Position numbers and translations under genes: made by a program. A stretch of DNA of 64,000 bases from NCBI RefSeq assembly GCF_027244095.1, contig NC_069657.1:146378857-146442856 (forward strand), in the 5' to 3' direction. This DNA is from Hemicordylus capensis (taxonomy: Eukaryota > Chordata > Lepidosauria > Squamata > Cordylidae). This document shows, in pieces, positions 63,401-64,000 of the stretch. The stretch's first letter is position 1. The number at the start of each line of letters is the position of its first letter. Below the pieces are notes generated by a model. The model was not told the origin of the DNA. It made no database searches and was given only the letters and a program-made list of their open reading frames with translations.

Positions 63401-64000
63401 CATTTTCATATGAATATTTCCGGTGTTTGAAACTTCCTGTTTTCTAAATTTTGGGCATAAAATTTTTTTAGAAAGTAAATTAAGCACTTTTAAAATTAAT
63501 CTTATTAATAAAAAAAGATTTTATAAGATCCATCTTATTACTTTATTATTGTTTTCTCTGTGTAAACCACTTTGGGAACTTTTGTTGAAAAGTGGTATAT
63601 AAATATTCTTTGTTAGATTGTTGTTTGTATTTTGGTCCTGTTGATTGCTATGGAAGTGCTTTAAGCATGTGCTGAATTTTCCAATTTAAATCCATGGGAT
63701 TTAAAAGTGTTTATTTGGGCTGAATTGGGTCCATTTTTTCACTTTTCAGAGACTAGGTGATAATAGGATCAAACATTGTACTGGCCTTTTCAAAGCCAAA
63801 GAGAGCTTTGACACTCTAGTACGCCAGGTACTACAGCACATACCTTATGTCTCTAGACCACAGTTAATTCTTAATTTCTAGTTAATTCTTAATTTCTAGT
63901 TAATACTGTGTCATAGAGTGGCTGCAATGCAGTGCACACACTAATTTGATAATGTCCTATTTCTCTCAGCGAAGCTTACTTCTGAGGAAACAGAAATAAG
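60434..64000. other. Right edge: intergenic, largely unassigned
   Basis: No exon of SPTB or any other gene recognised on either strand. Contents: a repeat fragment at 62577-62615 (matching 15543), a 20-bp-scale tandem duplication of gggggttgggtgtgatggtg (about 62928-62967), a G-run at about 62818-62828, an L2-like 3' tail at 63535-63620 (tgtgtaaaccactttgggaa), and a 17-bp duplication of gttaattcttaatttcta near 63864-63900. Confidence 0.5.

Noticed and set aside
56400-64000. First exons of SPTB, the expected right-hand neighbour
   Set aside because: No calponin-homology or spectrin-repeat coding segment seen on either strand.

Overview
The window is a vertebrate genomic segment, most likely from a squamate reptile (lizard or snake). 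Three split genes are read with confidence, and their order RAB15 - GPX2 - CHURC1, with CHURC1 facing the other two, matches the order I recall for human chromosome 14. The squamate assignment is inference from the repeats: L2 and CR1 LINEs, tRNA- and 5S-derived SINEs, many hAT non-autonomous elements with 8-bp target duplications, Helitrons, an R4/Dong-like LINE and a Ty1/copia fossil sit together in one 64-kb stretch.

Layout. 1-3921 is RAB15 intron 1; exon 1, with the start codon and P-loop, lies upstream of the window. RAB15 exons 2-7 (+) run from 3922 to the stop at 17605, followed by a 3.7-kb repeat-poor 3' UTR ending at an AATAAA at 21289. 21311-33566 is intergenic and repeat-packed. 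It holds a palindromic element broken by four levels of nested insertion (21470-24200), a 146-bp-period tandem array (27.0-28.05 kb), L2 and copia fossils and a hAT element. GPX2 (+) has two exons, 33567-33788 and 40303-40653. It carries an in-frame TGA at codon 40 (selenocysteine) and a foldable SECIS element at 40912-40973 in the 3' UTR. Its 6.5-kb intron contains a ROCK2 retrocopy. 41030-49076 is intergenic between convergent genes. CHURC1 (-) has four exons from 56338 down to 49134, encodes a complete 112-residue protein, and has a CRE-like TGACGTCA 39 bp upstream of its ATG. 56400-64000 lies upstream of CHURC1 and contains repeats only; I found no SPTB exon.

The genes are not an operon. 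RAB15 is a Rab GTPase of endocytic recycling, GPX2 a selenium-dependent peroxidase, and CHURC1 a small zinc-binding regulator. Their linkage is old vertebrate synteny.

The most unusual content is in the mobile DNA. Insertions with intact 8-bp duplications date one another (hAT in CR1 in L2 in a palindrome; hAT in a ROCK2 retrocopy). Helitron copies with clean A|TC...CTAG|T ends are built from long GC-rich hairpins, one of them inside CHURC1 intron 1. All family names for repeats are from memory of their hallmarks; no database was searched.
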